A stretch of 64,000 nucleotides of DNA, from positions 6,509,513 to 6,573,512 of the forward strand of contig CM034142.1 of the NCBI GenBank assembly GCA_019914995.1, written 5' to 3'. Positions 37,595 to 50,795 of this stretch are shown piece after piece (the stretch's first letter is position 1; every line of letters begins with the position of its first letter). Under the pieces are notes generated by a model, which was not told the origin of the DNA, did no database searches, and saw nothing but the letters and a program-made list of their open reading frames with translations. The position numbers and the translations under genes were made by a program. Source of the DNA: Acanthochlamys bracteata (taxonomy: Eukaryota > Streptophyta > Magnoliopsida > Pandanales > Velloziaceae).

Positions 37595-39856
37595 TCATCT
37601 CATGCTGATGTTGTTCTCGTTTCTGCCGGTTATCGTTCTCGCTTCGCCTTTATTAATAACAGAAGAAACATGGCTAGCAGCAACAGAGTTCTCATCGGAG
37701 ACAACCGTCGTCGGTAATCTACGACAAGCTCTAAACTGCTGCATACATGAATGACAAGTGATCTCTAGCACAGTTGCATTTATCTCTTTCACCGCCCGAT
37801 CACGTAACGCCATAGCCCTGTTGAGCTCTGCTTGAGCTTGCTGTCGTATTCTTTTGGCGTTCGCGAATTCTTGCTCTGCTAACTCTATCTCTCTGCTCGC
37901 CTGGTTCCTTGCTTCATCTGCTAATGTCTTCTCTGTCGTTGCCATTCTAAGCTGTTGCTCACAAGCTTCTTTATTGGTGTCGGAGAAGTTGTTAACTTCT
38001 GCAGATTTTAAACAAGGACCGACGGAAAGCGTCAGCGTTGTCGAAGCATCTGCTTGATCATCGGAAGAAGTTGATGATTCAGCAGCTGAAGTCGATAGCT
38101 GTATGTTGGGAGCCGTAGTGGTCTTTTGAGCGGAAGGCAACAACTGAAGCTCTACATTCATTCTCCGCCGATACAGATCGCCGGAGAGAGGGAAAACTGC
38201 GGGAAGTCGGTCGATAGTATTCCTATTTGTGTTTTCACTTGAGGGACTAGGACTTGAAGCTGCTCTAGAGAAACAAGCGGCGGAAGTCAGTTGTTGCTGT
38301 TGTGGCGTTGGCGGCTCCGGCGCCGCAGCCGGAGCAGTCGCCGATCTTGCCCTTGTTGCATTGCATGCATCTTGGTGTTCTATGAAACTCTCGACCCTGT
38401 AAAAAAAATTTTTATTATCAAATAATTAACGCCATTATTGAAAGCTTAAAAACTAACAACACATCAACCATTATTCTTTAGTGCAACGAGGATTTCTAGG
38501 GTTTTGAAATCCATGAATTAAATAAAAAACAAACAAATAAAAATTTGTTTTTGTTATAATCAATGAATTGAAGTGAATGAATATACATGAAAGAGAGTGA
38601 AAGCAACCAATGCGAAAAACTGTGGCTTTGGAAATTGTGTGAAAGAACAACTCTATGGTACTACTACTAACTGCATACTGTTTTAGATTTTTTTTTTTTG
38701 CAGTGTTCGACACTGAATTCTAATCAATTCGCTACACAGGTCTCGCCGGAAAACATCACCGGTTTTCCGATTGAAACTGCTGGATTTAAGCCGGAAAAAT
38801 AATATTTTACCTGGAGAAAACGCGGCCGCAGTCGCAAGAATGGCCGCGAGTTCCGCAGGTCTTCAGGTGAGCTTTATAATCGGATTGTACAGCGTATGCT
38901 TTCGAGCACCGGGCACAAGCCCACTGCCGATACGCGCTATGTTTCCGGCGAAAATGTTTCTTGATTCCAACAAGGTCGCCGAGGGCGTGAGCCGGATCAT
39001 GGTGAAGACAACTTGGTTCTGGACACACATAGACGCGTTTCTTAGCTACCGTCGAGGATATATTGGTAGAAACAGCAGCTCCGGCGCCGGTGGTAGATGT
39101 TGCGTCAGAACGCTTTAGAAGCTTCCAGGGCACTTTGTGTCGCCGGCGATGCATCTGTAGATTTTGATCTCGTTGAAAACCTTGGCCGCAGATTTCGCAG
39201 ACGTATCGATCGGATTCGAGTAACGTTCTCGGCGATAGAGCTACTACCTCGGCGTCCGGGTCTGTATATCATTCAAGATCAAGAAGAAGAAATGAAAAAT
39301 TTTATCAGAAATTTAAAATGTAAATTGATCACAAATTAACAACTGCTAATCTTCATATAAAATAACAACAAATTATTACTGAAAAGATATGGAAAAGAAA
39401 CAAATAGAAAAACTTAAATTTGAGAATTAGTAAGAACAAGTGAACTTATAGCAGTTGATCAAAGACTAATGAAAATAAAAGAAAACCTATCATATTTTCT
39501 TCTCTAGCAAATAAGAGAGCGGAAAAATGTTACAGATTTCTTAGCAATGAACCCAAAAAAACTTAAGTTTTAGCAATTTTTAGTAGATTTATACTTCAAA
39601 TTTAAACTAAAAGAATCTGAAAATGGGAAAACAAAAATAATTTGTAATAACTTTTATTAAGATTTTCTCCAAGCTATATAGCTAGCTAGCTAGAGCTCGG
39701 AAAGTTCAGGCATTATTTACCCGGAGTTCCGGCAGGTCTCCGCTTCCGTTTAGTTCCTCCGCCGCCGCAACTATTGTTATTATCTACAGAAAGAAAAGAT
39801 GTTGAAGTAGTAGTAGACCCCATAGTTGCTGCTACCGCCGGCGAAGAACTAAACAT
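37595..39856 (-). CDS. INDETERMINATE DOMAIN C2H2 factor, IDD14/15/16 (SGR5) clade
   Basis: Three exons, 39856-39721, 39261-38811 and 38396-37595, sum to 1389 nt, giving 462 aa. A basic signal (KRKRRPAGTPDPDAEVVALS, about residues 38-55) leads into four zinc fingers. ZF1 is C67/C70/H83/H87 (YVCEICGQGFQRDQNLQMH) and ZF2 is C125/C130/H148/H153. ZF3 is C161/C164/H177/C181, and ZF4 is C188/C190/H203/C207, interrupted by intron 2. A KKRVYVC signal lies before ZF2. The C-terminal half has a Lys/Arg/Glu-rich coiled coil (QQLRMATTEKTLADEARNQA, then EFANAKRIRQQAQAELNRA) and the clade motif ITCHSCMQQF. Established: this clade in Arabidopsis regulates shoot gravitropism, auxin genes and starch metabolism as nuclear DNA-binding factors. 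The coiled coil plus ITCHSC tail place it with IDD14-16 rather than the MAGPIE/JACKDAW group. A second in-frame ATG is at codon 12. Confidence 0.93.
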
Positions 39857-39921
39857 CTAAACTGTAAACAATTTCTTGATCTTTGATCTTGATTTCTATA
39901 TATATATATTGAGTTCAAATT

Positions 39922-39987
39922 TCAAACAAGAACAAGTAAAACAATAAGAGAATGAAAATAAAAATAAAAATAAAAACAAACAAACAT
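39922..39987 (-). promoter_or_regulatory. Upstream ORF in the IDD leader
   Basis: An ATG at 39987 opens a 21-codon frame rich in Phe, Tyr and Leu that ends at TGA 39924-39922, 65 nt before the main ATG at 39856. It lies between the proposed TATA box and the CDS, so it should be in the 5' UTR if the TATA call is right. Confidence 0.45.
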
Positions 39988-40047
39988 AGAGACAAAGTTG
40001 TTCTGGTTGTTCTTGTATGAAGAAGTGATTATGATGAGTAAAAGCAG

Positions 40048-40056
40048 CTTTTATAG
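40048..40056 (-). promoter_or_regulatory. TATA box of the IDD gene
   Basis: It reads CTATAAAAG on the minus strand, about 190 nt upstream of the ATG at 39856. Transcription would start near 40020. A telo-box-like 'aaaccctaa' lies further upstream, near 40128. Confidence 0.5.
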
Positions 40057-43000
40057 GAGCAGCTTTTGATAGCTTTTGTTTGTTTGGGAACTGGAGAGAG
40101 AGAGAAGGAAGGGGGTAGAAAGAAACAAAACCCTAAAAAAAAAATGAATAATTTTCTGGAAAAGAAGAGAAAAAAAGTGCAGCAGTTGATTTGCATGAAT
40201 GCAGATAATTTAACATGTTATTGGAAAATACACGTGAGGTGAGAAAGAACAGAAAACAAATAACAACAACAATAGCAAATAGAAAAAAACAAACACTTCA
40301 AATGTTTGGATTTTATTTATTAAATAGTTTTTATTTCAAAAAGCTATTTAATTTTTAATAAATATTTTACATTAATTTACAAATAAAATTTTAAAATATA
40401 TAAGAAATTACATATGGTATGATCGTTATATATATTTTTTTAATTTTTAATCAAAAAAATAATTCAAAAAATCTTCAAAATTTGTTTCTCATTAAATTTT
40501 TTTCTCAGTTTTACTTTTATTTCGAAAGAAAATAAATTCATTTTACAAAAAAATTAATTTTTCTCTATTTATGAAAAATAATTCTTGTTCTTCTTTCTCT
40601 ATTATGAAAATTATTTCCTTGTTGTTTAAAAAAAATGCCTTTTCTTGTCATGGTAAAAAAATATTTTTTGTTTCTTACTTGTTCTAAGAAATATTGACCT
40701 TTCTTATTATTTTTTAAGAATATTAATATTTATCTTTTTCTTTCTTCAAAAACTGTTTTTTGACTTTTTCATGGAAAAAAAAATTCTTAAATCTGTCTTT
40801 ATCTCAAAAGAAGAATTTCCAAACTTTGCTATGAAAAAGAAATCATTCTTTACCATTTATAGAACTATACTTTGCTCTACCACATATTTTTTCATAAATA
40901 TTTCTCTTTTTTTGGAAATTATTCTAAGAAAATGTTTTGACATAGCTTTATCTAACTTATTTTAATTTCTCTTCAAATTTTTTATTTCTCAAAAAACTTA
41001 TTGTACTACTTTAAAATTTGTTTCAAAATTTTGGAAGACATAAGAGAATTACTGGTCATAAAATTATTTTCAGGAAAGGCCAAGGATACTCAATATCTAT
41101 TATATATATAATTTTAAAGAAAGATAAAAAATCATTTTAAATTAAAATTTTGTTTTCTAAAAATTCTCCAAACGAATTCTTAGAATCTCTTATGAAATGC
41201 TTGAAAGGACTTATAAATAAATTTTTTTAGAATTAAACATATTTAAAAAAATTCAAAATAAGCTCTTTTGTTTAGGTACAAATTAATAAAATAAATAATA
41301 ATTTATGGTAAAATTTTATATATTTTATAAAATTTTAAATAAATTTTATAAAATACTATAAATATTATTTAAAATATTAATTAAAAATTATAATAATAAG
41401 TTCCTGTAAATAAATGAGAAACGTCTCCTAAATTTGCTTTCTGTAACTGACATGTTTTCTTGCTTGAGAAAATGATAGAGATAGTGAAGAGAATCTTTGT
41501 ATCTGCAGACCAGTTCTGTCACTAAAATAGCATTCAACTCAATTGTGTACTGAATTTTAATTTTTTTTATTCTTATTTTTTATAAAAAAATGTGATTTCC
41601 AAACAAAAAATATTTTTTAAGTATATAAATATAAGAATGTAGCATATACAATTTTTTAAAATTTAAAAAATATATATAATTATAAATATTATAAAATATT
41701 AAAATTACTTAAAAATATGAAATATTTTTCATAAGTGCTTACCAAAAGTAAATAGTTCTAACCGCACAAAACATTACAAAAGTCATTTCTAACTAATTTT
41801 TTAAAAAATAATAAAAATTTAATTTAATTTTAATAATATTATTTATATTAATTTAATTTTTAATAATTTATTTTTAAATACTCGCTTATAAAGTACTTCA
41901 ATCCAAAAACTCTTTTCCACCCAAAGCTACCCAGCCTGGACTTGGCCACTTTTTGCTAGCTTTACATAATTATCACCTTTCTTCCTAGTGTATATTAGAA
42001 GAATTGACAAATTAACTTTTAAAAAGTTATTAAAAAATTTAGAAAATATAAAAAAATTTTATATAGTAATATATTTTTATTATTTATTTTTTTAAGATAA
42101 AAAAATAAATATTTTTTTTTGAAAGCACTCCTAAACGTTTCTAAATTGCTTACAATTCGAACGCCTCAATTGGATAATAAAAACTCAAACAATTGCTATA
42201 TAAATAATTAATTTATATAGTTCAAAAAAATCAATATTTTTCAATATTTAATAATTTTCTATCTAATTATGTATTGAGATATCAATTTTAGTTTACATTA
42301 AATCAAAATGGCTCTATAAAGTTTTCATTTTTAAAAAATTTTGTGAACTTTATAAATATTTTTAATCAAAAAGATGGTTCATGTGGGTGATCATTCTATC
42401 CATGCTCTCAAACCGAAAGGGGAAAGAAACCTTTTTTCTTTGTTAATATATATATTCCATCAATTGCTTTTTGTTAAAGGAACATTCTTTCACTTTATAA
42501 CATGTATTTAAGAACATGGTTAGGGAACACCATAGTGTTCATAATACTCCCATAATTCATGAAAAATGAAATAAAGTGACATATAGTTTTATCATATTTG
42601 AGAATAATAGGGTAAAAAATGATAAATATAAAAGATCTAATTAACGTGTAATTATTATGACATAATTTTGTCTGTAAAATTTTGAATGAAATTTTATTAA
42701 TAAGTAAATTTGGATGAAATTAGGAGTCAGGTTTAATAACTAAATTATTAATAAGTGAATTCTAAAAATAAATTATGAAAACAAATATAAAAAATTAGTA
42801 AGAATTAAACATTTTTTAAAGAAACTTTTAGAATTAAACACTTGAATGAACAAATTGCATTTGATTATGATAGTGTTTGAGAGTAATTTTCAATTCTATT
42901 TTATTTCAATTTTTTATTTTATATTTTTAATAAATTTTTGTAATATTACAAATTGATAAAAAGAGGTTTTACTTAACACTTATTTTTGTTTGTTTTTAAA

Positions 43001-43629
43001 TTAAAAAATAGAGTTCAATTTTGAATAATTATCAAAAAAATTTATTTTCGAAAAAATTTATTTCATAAATATTTTCAAACATTTATTGAAAGAGATATTG
43101 TCAATAGTATCACCTTTAGTTTCAGCATTATTATCATATGAAGTGGTAAGCTATTTAATATTGTCATAGCTTAGACATGGACAAGAAGAAACTAATGCAA
43201 GTTGATCAAAAGACAAGACCTATTAATGCTTAAAAAGAAACAATTATATGTAACAACATTAAATTTGGTGATTTATTAAAAGAGTATGTAGTTCCAATTT
43301 GAAGCAAGGTGCTAATTAGGTAGTTGAATTATTTATCAAATCCTTTTAATGGAATTTTTTTTTATATTAATGGTTTGGTGTTACATCAAAATCAAAAACT
43401 TTGAATTAAGATGGTTTCTCTTTTAAGTTGTTTCTTATATATGAATCAAACAAACTAGCTAATTAGCAAAAATAATTAATCAATTTTGCAAATTTGCATC
43501 AAAGTTTATAATTCAAAATTTTTTCATTAAAAGTTGAAATACAATCTATTAATTTGAATTAACTATTTTAAAGTTTCTAATTAAAATTCTTCCATCAATT
43601 TTTTAGAGATCCTAAATAATAACTATGTC

Positions 43630-43855
43630 GGGTGTTTGGCTTTACATTCTCTAACAAAGCTTTTCAATTTTCAATTTTATATTTTTTAATACATATTTTA
43701 TAAATATTTAAAAATTTTAAAAGATGTAAAAAAATTTCTACATAATAAAATTTTTTTATTATTTTTTTTAAAATAAAAAATAAAACTTATTTTTAAAAAA
43801 AATAAAAATATATTTTATTTCAAAAAAGTTTATTTTATAAACATTCTAAGACGTC
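43630..43855 (+). repeat. MITE-like family A copy, well preserved
   Basis: It begins 'ggtgtttggctttacattc', continues 'tattttttaatacatattt' and 'acataataaaatttttt', and ends 'ttataaacattctaagacg'. It is among the clearest forward copies. Confidence 0.7.
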
Positions 43856-44429
43856 CAATTTCTTTTATTTGTTGTAGTAACATTAATAGAAAGGTGTGTT
43901 TTTTTTTTTTGGCACTAAAATAATATTTTTGTCAAAAAAATTACTTCTAGATAGCTTTTTTTATAATTTTTTATTCATCGTTCAAAATTTTTTTTTAAAA
44001 ATGTTTTTTTAGAAAGTCAATAAGAATTGTTTATTGGAATTCAAAAGAAAGAAGAAAAAAAGATGATCTCAACACTGCAATTTAAGCTATGAAAGAAACT
44101 ATTAAAAACAAATTAAAACAAACTTTATCTTTTGTAGCTTTTTTTAAATATAATTATGGTACGCTAATGATAAACCCATGTTGACAACTCTGTTACTACC
44201 TAGAAAATTTAGCCACAAAGCTTTTGACAAAGCATTTTTCAAAAATATTTTTTTAATTTTTAGCTTATATTTTTAATAAATATTTAGAAAATTTATTTAA
44301 AATTTAAAAAATATAAAATAATTTTTAATATACTAAGACTTTTTATTTTTTATTTTTAATATTTTCAATAAGTAGGGTCTATAAATTTGTACTATAATTA
44401 TATGATTGGATCAAAATTAAGAAGGAATG

Positions 44430-44665
44430 TTTGGAAGTGATTATTGAATAAAAGTTTTTTCAAAAAAAGAGATATTTTAAAAATTTTTGAAAAGTAAATT
44501 TTATTTTTTTACTTCAAAAAATAATAATAAAAATAACTAATAAAATTTTATAACGTAGAATTTTTTTTTACTATTAAAATTTTTTAAATAATTTTTTAAA
44601 ATATTTAAAAAATTTTATTAAAAAATATGAAATAAAAAGTTGGTCGTGAAAAGTTTCCCGAACAT
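44430..44665 (-). repeat. MITE-like family A copy, reverse
   Basis: It starts 'gtttggaagtgattattgaa' and ends 'gttggtcgtgaaaagtttcc' before 'cgaacat'. The two ends are imperfect inverted repeats of each other (GTTTGGaAGTG against the complement of the right end). Confidence 0.65.
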
Positions 44666-45617
44666 GGAGAGAGAGAAATTCTAACGAGAGAACCCATTAA
44701 TGCTTGTTACAGAGAATTGACAACCAACTAACACACATTCATTTTAGCAGCTTAATAAGTTCTTGCCTTCAATAATCATTCAGTAATTTTAAATTTTGCA
44801 TTACTTTTCAATTACTTATTATTTTAATTTTTAATTTAATATTTAATAAAATATTTTAAATTATAAATATAGAAAAATTATATATTGTAAAAAATATAGT
44901 TTGTTTTTTGAAAATATTTTTAAATACATTTTATATTTAAAAAATCCCTAATTTTTGTTACCTCTCTTCATGTGTAGTTTTTCTTTATGTTTGTTGTCTT
45001 TTTTGTTAAATTTACTCTTAAAAAATAGTAATTTCTCCTTTTAGATCAGTAGTACAGATATATTACTTATATAATCTTCATAAGTTTTCTTATAAATTAT
45101 TAGATAGAAGTTCCATCAATCAATTGCTAGATCCAAATTATAGTGGATCCTACATCTATAGCATGTTGAATGCAATCCCTACTGTTCTATCTCAAGAGAA
45201 AAACACTAAAATTTTGAGTCTACACCAGTTCAGATCCTAAACAAAAACTTAATATAATGGAAGAAATATCTATTCATTTTTAAAATTTAAACTAGATTAT
45301 ATTATATTCCAACATATATTAAGTAAAATGTTTAAAGATGTATTTTTTGAGTCTGAAAGTGAGTTACTAAAAAGTAAATTATTAAGAATCGAATTACTAT
45401 AAATATATTAGAAGTGATTTTTGTATTTTTTATGTAGTTGAAACTAAATCAGAAGTAATTTTTTAGTAAACAAAGTGAATTATAAAAATGAAAAACTACA
45501 CCCTAAATTAGTCAAATGCACCAAGGACTAAAAATAAAGAAGGATAAGAACAAAAACATAATAGAGTGGTATGCACTCGTGGAATCAAAGAAGAAGCAAA
45601 GAAATAACAGTACTGGC

Positions 45618-45872
45618 CCCGTTTGCCATTGCGTTCCAAAAAACAGTTTTTTAATTTTTAATTATATATATTTTAAATATATATTTTATAAATATATAAA
45701 AAATTTATTTAAAAATTTGAAAATATAAAAAAATTTTACATAGTGAGATTTTTTATTGCATATACTTATTACTTTTTTAAAAATAAATAAAATAAAACTC
45801 ATTTTTCAAAAAATATAAAAATATTTTTTATTTTAAAAAAAATATATTTCATAAATACTTCTAAACGTTCCA
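45618..45872 (+). repeat. MITE-like family A copy, well preserved
   Basis: It starts 'cccgtttgccattgcgttcc' and ends 'catttcataaatacttcta'-like sequence followed by 'aacgttcc'. The centre has 'acatagtgagattttttatt', the block shared with 1-185, 52245 and 53690. Confidence 0.7.
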
Positions 45873-45955
45873 GTACTGGCACTCAAATGAAATACATAAG
45901 AAAACAATAAATTCAAAAAACATTCTTCTTCTTATACCACACGTATATGTAGACA

Positions 45956-45980
45956 AAAATAATAATAATAATAATAATAA
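45956..45980. repeat. (AAT)n microsatellite
   Basis: A run of about eight AAT units in intergenic DNA, about 85 bp downstream of the family A copy. Confidence 0.9.
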
Positions 45981-46924
45981 CTCTGTTTAGTAAGGTAACA
46001 AAAAACAAAAGGGACCCATTTCAAATAAGAATATTGTGGTTGGAAACATTTCATGCTTCCATGAAATTCCTTTGCCTTTTTTGCATATGCAACAACAGAA
46101 ACTCTACTCTCTGTTGTCTTAGGGGAACACTACTTGTTTGTATTTTGTGGAAAATTTCATGAATAAGAACAAGAAATAGAGAAACCAAAAGATGGAACAT
46201 TTATGTGAACACTGCCACATTTAGGTTATGAATACAAATTGTGCATTTTTTATTTTTTATTTTTATTTGGAGGATACATGCACTCAGACATCTATAGACA
46301 TTTCAGGAACTACTCTTTCACAATCGTCCGATCAAGTGAATAGACGATCATAATCCAATCGAACAATCGTGGTTGCAAATTTTACCGTAGAATAATATAA
46401 TTTTTTCATTATTTTTTCTCGGTATTCTTTAAGTTCGAGCAATTCTTTATGTATGTCTCGTTCGATGCCATCTAATTCAAAAATAAAACAAAATCAAGTC
46501 TTTCATTTAATTTAAATTTATTTATTAATAAATTTTTCACATAAAGAGCCTAATTATTATATACACGTCTTATAGGATCCAAAAATTTCATGTACATTAT
46601 GGAACTACAAACTACAAAGTTTGTTTGTTCATAACTAGTAATGTCTTATCAAATCTGGATATGGATATGGAGATGGATACCATAACCCTAATCCTGACCC
46701 AATTTTGTTTGGTTTATGTTGCTCTTACTAATGCAAACAACAAGAATCAATCAAAAGAGAATATAAATAATTTGGCTAGCACAAGAATCCAATTCCATGC
46801 CCAAAATTTTTGTCCAAAAACTTCATGCATGCCTAATATAACAAGATACAAACATGAACAAGTGCCAAAATGTACAACTCATAAATCCATGACCATCTTA
46901 ACATTGTTTGGGCAAGGGTATTAG

Positions 46925-47135
46925 AGCGACTCTAAAAAAATAATTTTTTAATTTTTTAGTTTACGTTTTTTAATAAATTTTTTAAAATTTTATATAAAAT
47001 TTATTCAAAAATTTAAAAAGTATAGAAAAATTTTACGTAATAAAATTTTTTTAAATAAAAAATAAAAATTATTTTTTAAAATAAAAAATATTTTTTGTTT
47101 TAAAAAAGTACTTTTTAGAATCATTCCCAAACGCC
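46925..47135 (+). repeat. MITE-like family A copy
   Basis: It contains 'ttacgtaataaaattttt' and 'tattcaaaaatttaaaaagt' and ends 'gaatcattcccaaacgccg'. Confidence 0.6.
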
Positions 47136-47885
47136 GTATCAGTTTCCATTGTATATGTTAGTTTATTCCTTAAATTTTTTTTGTCAAACAACAATATTTT
47201 GTTAGCAGCTATTACATGTGTTGAGATTTGAGTTTACAAGTTTTCATAAGAGTTAAAGAAATATATACGATTGGACTCATCTTAGGATATGTTTGGCTAT
47301 ACTTCTAGGTGTTTATAAAAAAATTTAGTCTTCATTTCAATTTTTAAAAAACTTTATCAAGAAATTTTTTTATAGTACTTTAGAATTATTTTTTTAATTT
47401 AAAAATAAAAATCTTATATGTATATTTTATATTATTTTTTTAACTATAAAAGATAAGTTCGTTTTTAAAAAATCCCCATCAAAAGTAATATTTTCAAAAA
47501 GTATCTTATTTTAAGTAATTCTAAATGAACCCTTCATCTAAAATGATGACTTAGGGCAAATGATGTGAAGTAAATTTTTAAGAAATAAACTTTTTAAAAG
47601 TGGATTTAAAGAGTGAATTGAATTCTTGTATTTGGTTGTAACTGAAAGTGAGTTTCCAAACGATTTTTGTACTTACTTGTATTTGAAAGTAAATTTAAGA
47701 ATAAGTTCTAATTAAACTTATATACACCAATATAGGAGATTTGATCTAATATTGTCAAGAAATATCTTTACTCAAACTTAAGTGGAGTTTAAAAAAAAAA
47801 AATTCTTAAACATGATTAGAAAATAAAAAAACATAAAAACAATAAGGACGTGTTTTAAACACCTGTAACTTTACTTTTTCTCGTC

Positions 47886-48130
47886 AGATTTTGAGTTCCG
47901 AACGGTTCATATATTTTAATTACATAAGAAATTAAGAACTCTATTTTTAAATTCAGAACTTCAGTTCCAACTTTTTTATTTACACACTTTTCAATATAAT
48001 TATATATTTCAATTTTAACACACTTTTAAAAATTATTGAAACATAAACACTGAACTTAATTTTTACTTTATTTTTCAAAAAATTTTATTTGTTATTTTTT
48101 ATTTTTACGAAATTCAGTTATTTAAGAACA
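47886..48130 (+). repeat. Repeat family B copy 2
   Basis: It starts 'cagattttgagttccgaac', followed by 'ggttcatatattttaattac', and ends at 'aaattcagttatttaag'. The order and spacing of blocks match 35648-35900 across about 240 bp. Confidence 0.6.
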
Positions 48131-48832
48131 TTAGTGATGGGCCATGGGCTAGGATAAATGGGCCCAAATTCAGAGCTCAAATGGTCCCCTGGGTACTATA
48201 AAATACCAAACAGCAATATCTTATTAATAAGAAGATGAGAAGAGTTTCGCAACCCCTGGGTACTCATTTGTATTGAAAAATGAGTTGAAAGTAATTTTTT
48301 ATATTTTTTTAAAATAAAAATTAAGATAAAAATGACTTTTTAATAAAAGAAAAGTCACTTCTATGTGTAAAAAAAACACCCTCAATATAAATATAAAAAC
48401 AAGTGGGGACTTGAAAAGTTGGGTAACATGTCCTATGCAAGGGACCATTTACTTCAAAAAAGAACACAGCAAAGAGAATCCATGTAATGTCACCACTTAC
48501 TTTGCTTTGCTTTAAGAACAATTTATCAATTTATATTTCATTTATAATCTCAATTATATTTCAATTGGCCCTCGACAAAAATAAAATTATTATATTTAAA
48601 TCATGTGTTTTCTTGCTAATTTAATTTTCTTGTTTCTAGTACAGATTTTAATGTTATGTTATTTATTGTTAGTTAGTTATTCACTTGAATTAAGCTAAAA
48701 TTTTTGATATTTCGACTCTGAATTAATTTTTCGCGTGAAGTGCACTAATATAATATAAAATAAAATAAACTCATGAAAATTTTTAAAAAGCGAATAAGAA
48801 GTGAGTTGTTCAGAATTAATCAAGGTGTGTTC

Positions 48833-49058
48833 TTTTCGCCCAAAAAATTAGTTTTTTTTATTTTTAACAACTCAATTTTAAATACAAAATGAAATAAAAA
48901 AACACATGAATTTACTTCTAACTTATTTTCAATTGCAAAAAAAAAAAAAAAACATAATAATTCAATCCACTTTCAATAATAATATTTTTAACAATTCACT
49001 TCTAAAAACTCACTTTCGAAAAATTTACTTTTAAAGTAAAGAAGAACGCACTCTCAAT
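48833..49058 (+). repeat. MITE-like family D copy with terminal inverted repeats
   Basis: The left end is 'gtgtgttcttttcgccc' and the right end 'taaagaagaacgcactc'. The ends are inverted repeats of the form GTGYGTTCTT. The interior is made of 'caattcacttctaaaaactc'-like words. Confidence 0.55.
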
Positions 49059-50106
49059 TTGTGAAAGTAAATATAGAAAACATTTCGAAATAATTTTTTG
49101 CTCAATTTGTTTTAGATTCGTTCCGCCATCCCACCCAATAAATCATTAGAATTCATTTTCAATAGAATCCTAAAAGAAAGTCACTTACAGAGTTATTTAT
49201 TTTGAAATTAAACAAGCGTTTGAAGAATATGTAGGTTTATGTTTTATGTTTGAATTGAATAAAAAAATATGATGATCCTTAATTTGGTTTGCTTACAAAT
49301 TCTGACAAGTCCATAATTTAATTAGAAAATTTTAAATGCACCAAAAGATTAATAAAAACACAACCGCTTCAATTAAGACAAAAAAATGCACATAAATCAC
49401 CGGACCCCATTTCATTTTTTATCAACAGTAATTGTAATAAATAATTCTGGTAGTATTTGGTAGAGTGTTTGATAGCTTTTTAAAAGTTTTTTTTTCATAT
49501 TCTATAAAATTTATTTAAACATTTTTTAATTGTTATGTATTGCATTCATTGGAAAGAAAACTATTGTTGAAAGGAAAAATTTTAGTTTACTTTTTTTAAG
49601 AGAAAATAAATTTTTTAAAAAAGTGAAATTCTAAAAACTAATTATTTTATAATTAATTTTATAAAATAATAATAATAAGTTATCTGAACGTAATTTTTCG
49701 GTTGAAAAAAGTTGCATTCGGATGCAAAAAAGAATGCGCCTTTAACTAGACAAGATAATAAAAATATTTGGCGATTCTTATTACTATTTATTAAATTGTA
49801 TTTCAACTTTTCGTTTCCTAATAAAAACTTCTACTATTTAAAAAAATTATTAAAAATTTAAAAATAAAGATAAATTATATATTATAAAAACTTTGTATAT
49901 CATTATTATTATGATTATAATTTTAATTTTAAAAAGTTAAGCTTATTTTTAAAAAAATTCAAAATAAACTGATTTTAGATAAAAAAAACTTTTTATTTAA
50001 GTACTCCCTAATATTTTAAAACCATATTGGATAAAAGATAAGAATGTGTTTGTTGTAGTTGGTGTTACGTGCTATTGTTTCTTTGTTCAACTGCTATCCT
50101 ATTAGT

Positions 50107-50312
50107 GTGTATTTTTTTATCCGTAGAAGTGACTTTCGTCTGCTAAAAAGTTATTTTTAATTTATCTTTTATTAAAAAAAATATAAGAAATTACTTCAAA
50201 TTTATTTTTCAATATAAAACAATATATCACTTTCAGCATTACTATTTCTAATAATTTATTTTTAAAAACTTATTTCAAAAAAACTAATTTTCAAATTTAA
50301 AAGAACCCACAC
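50107..50312 (+). repeat. MITE-like family D copy
   Basis: The left end is 'gtgtgtatttttttatccg' and the right end 'aaatttaaaagaacccacac', the complement of which is GTGTGGGTTCTTTT. The interior repeats the 'acttatttcaaaaaaactaa' style words of the 48833 copy. Confidence 0.55.
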
Positions 50313-50539
50313 TTAAATATTTTTTTTGAGAAGAAGAGGATCCACCACTCCATGTGCACTCCCATCTTTCTCACTTTTAAAAAAAATTCTAATCTCCACA
50401 TGAAAGACAACAAAATGAAACAAAAAGAAAGATGGTGATGGAAAAAAAGATCAAAGAGGCAAAAGACTAATAACTTTGGTAAGGGGAAGCAGGCAAGAGT
50501 TGGCATTGCCAAAACAATGAAAAAGAGGTCTATATCTTT

Positions 50540-50795
50540 ACGGGATGTTTGATAGTGCTTTTAAAAATAAGTTTTTATAGAATGAAAAATAGTTTGAAAA
50601 TTTTTTTTAAACGAATTTTATTTTTTATCTAAAAAATTATAAAAATAAGTAATAATAAAATCTCTTACTATGTTGAAATTTCGTTTATATATTTTTTATT
50701 TTAAAAATTATTATAAAATATTATAAAAAATTTATTGAAAATGTGAAATAAAAATTAGAATAAAAAAGAGTTGAAAAGTTTAGCCGAACAATAAC
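50540..50795 (-). repeat. MITE-like family A copy, reverse
   Basis: It starts 'cgggatgtttgatagtgctt' and ends 'gagttgaaaagtttagccg' then 'aacaa'. The interior carries the complement of the family A blocks ('aataataaaatctcttacta'). Confidence 0.65.

Noticed and set aside
46625..46924. 99-codon plus-strand frame
   Set aside because: It is low in complexity (Met/Asp then Asn-rich), lies in AT-rich DNA with no promoter or splice context, and has no family resemblance.
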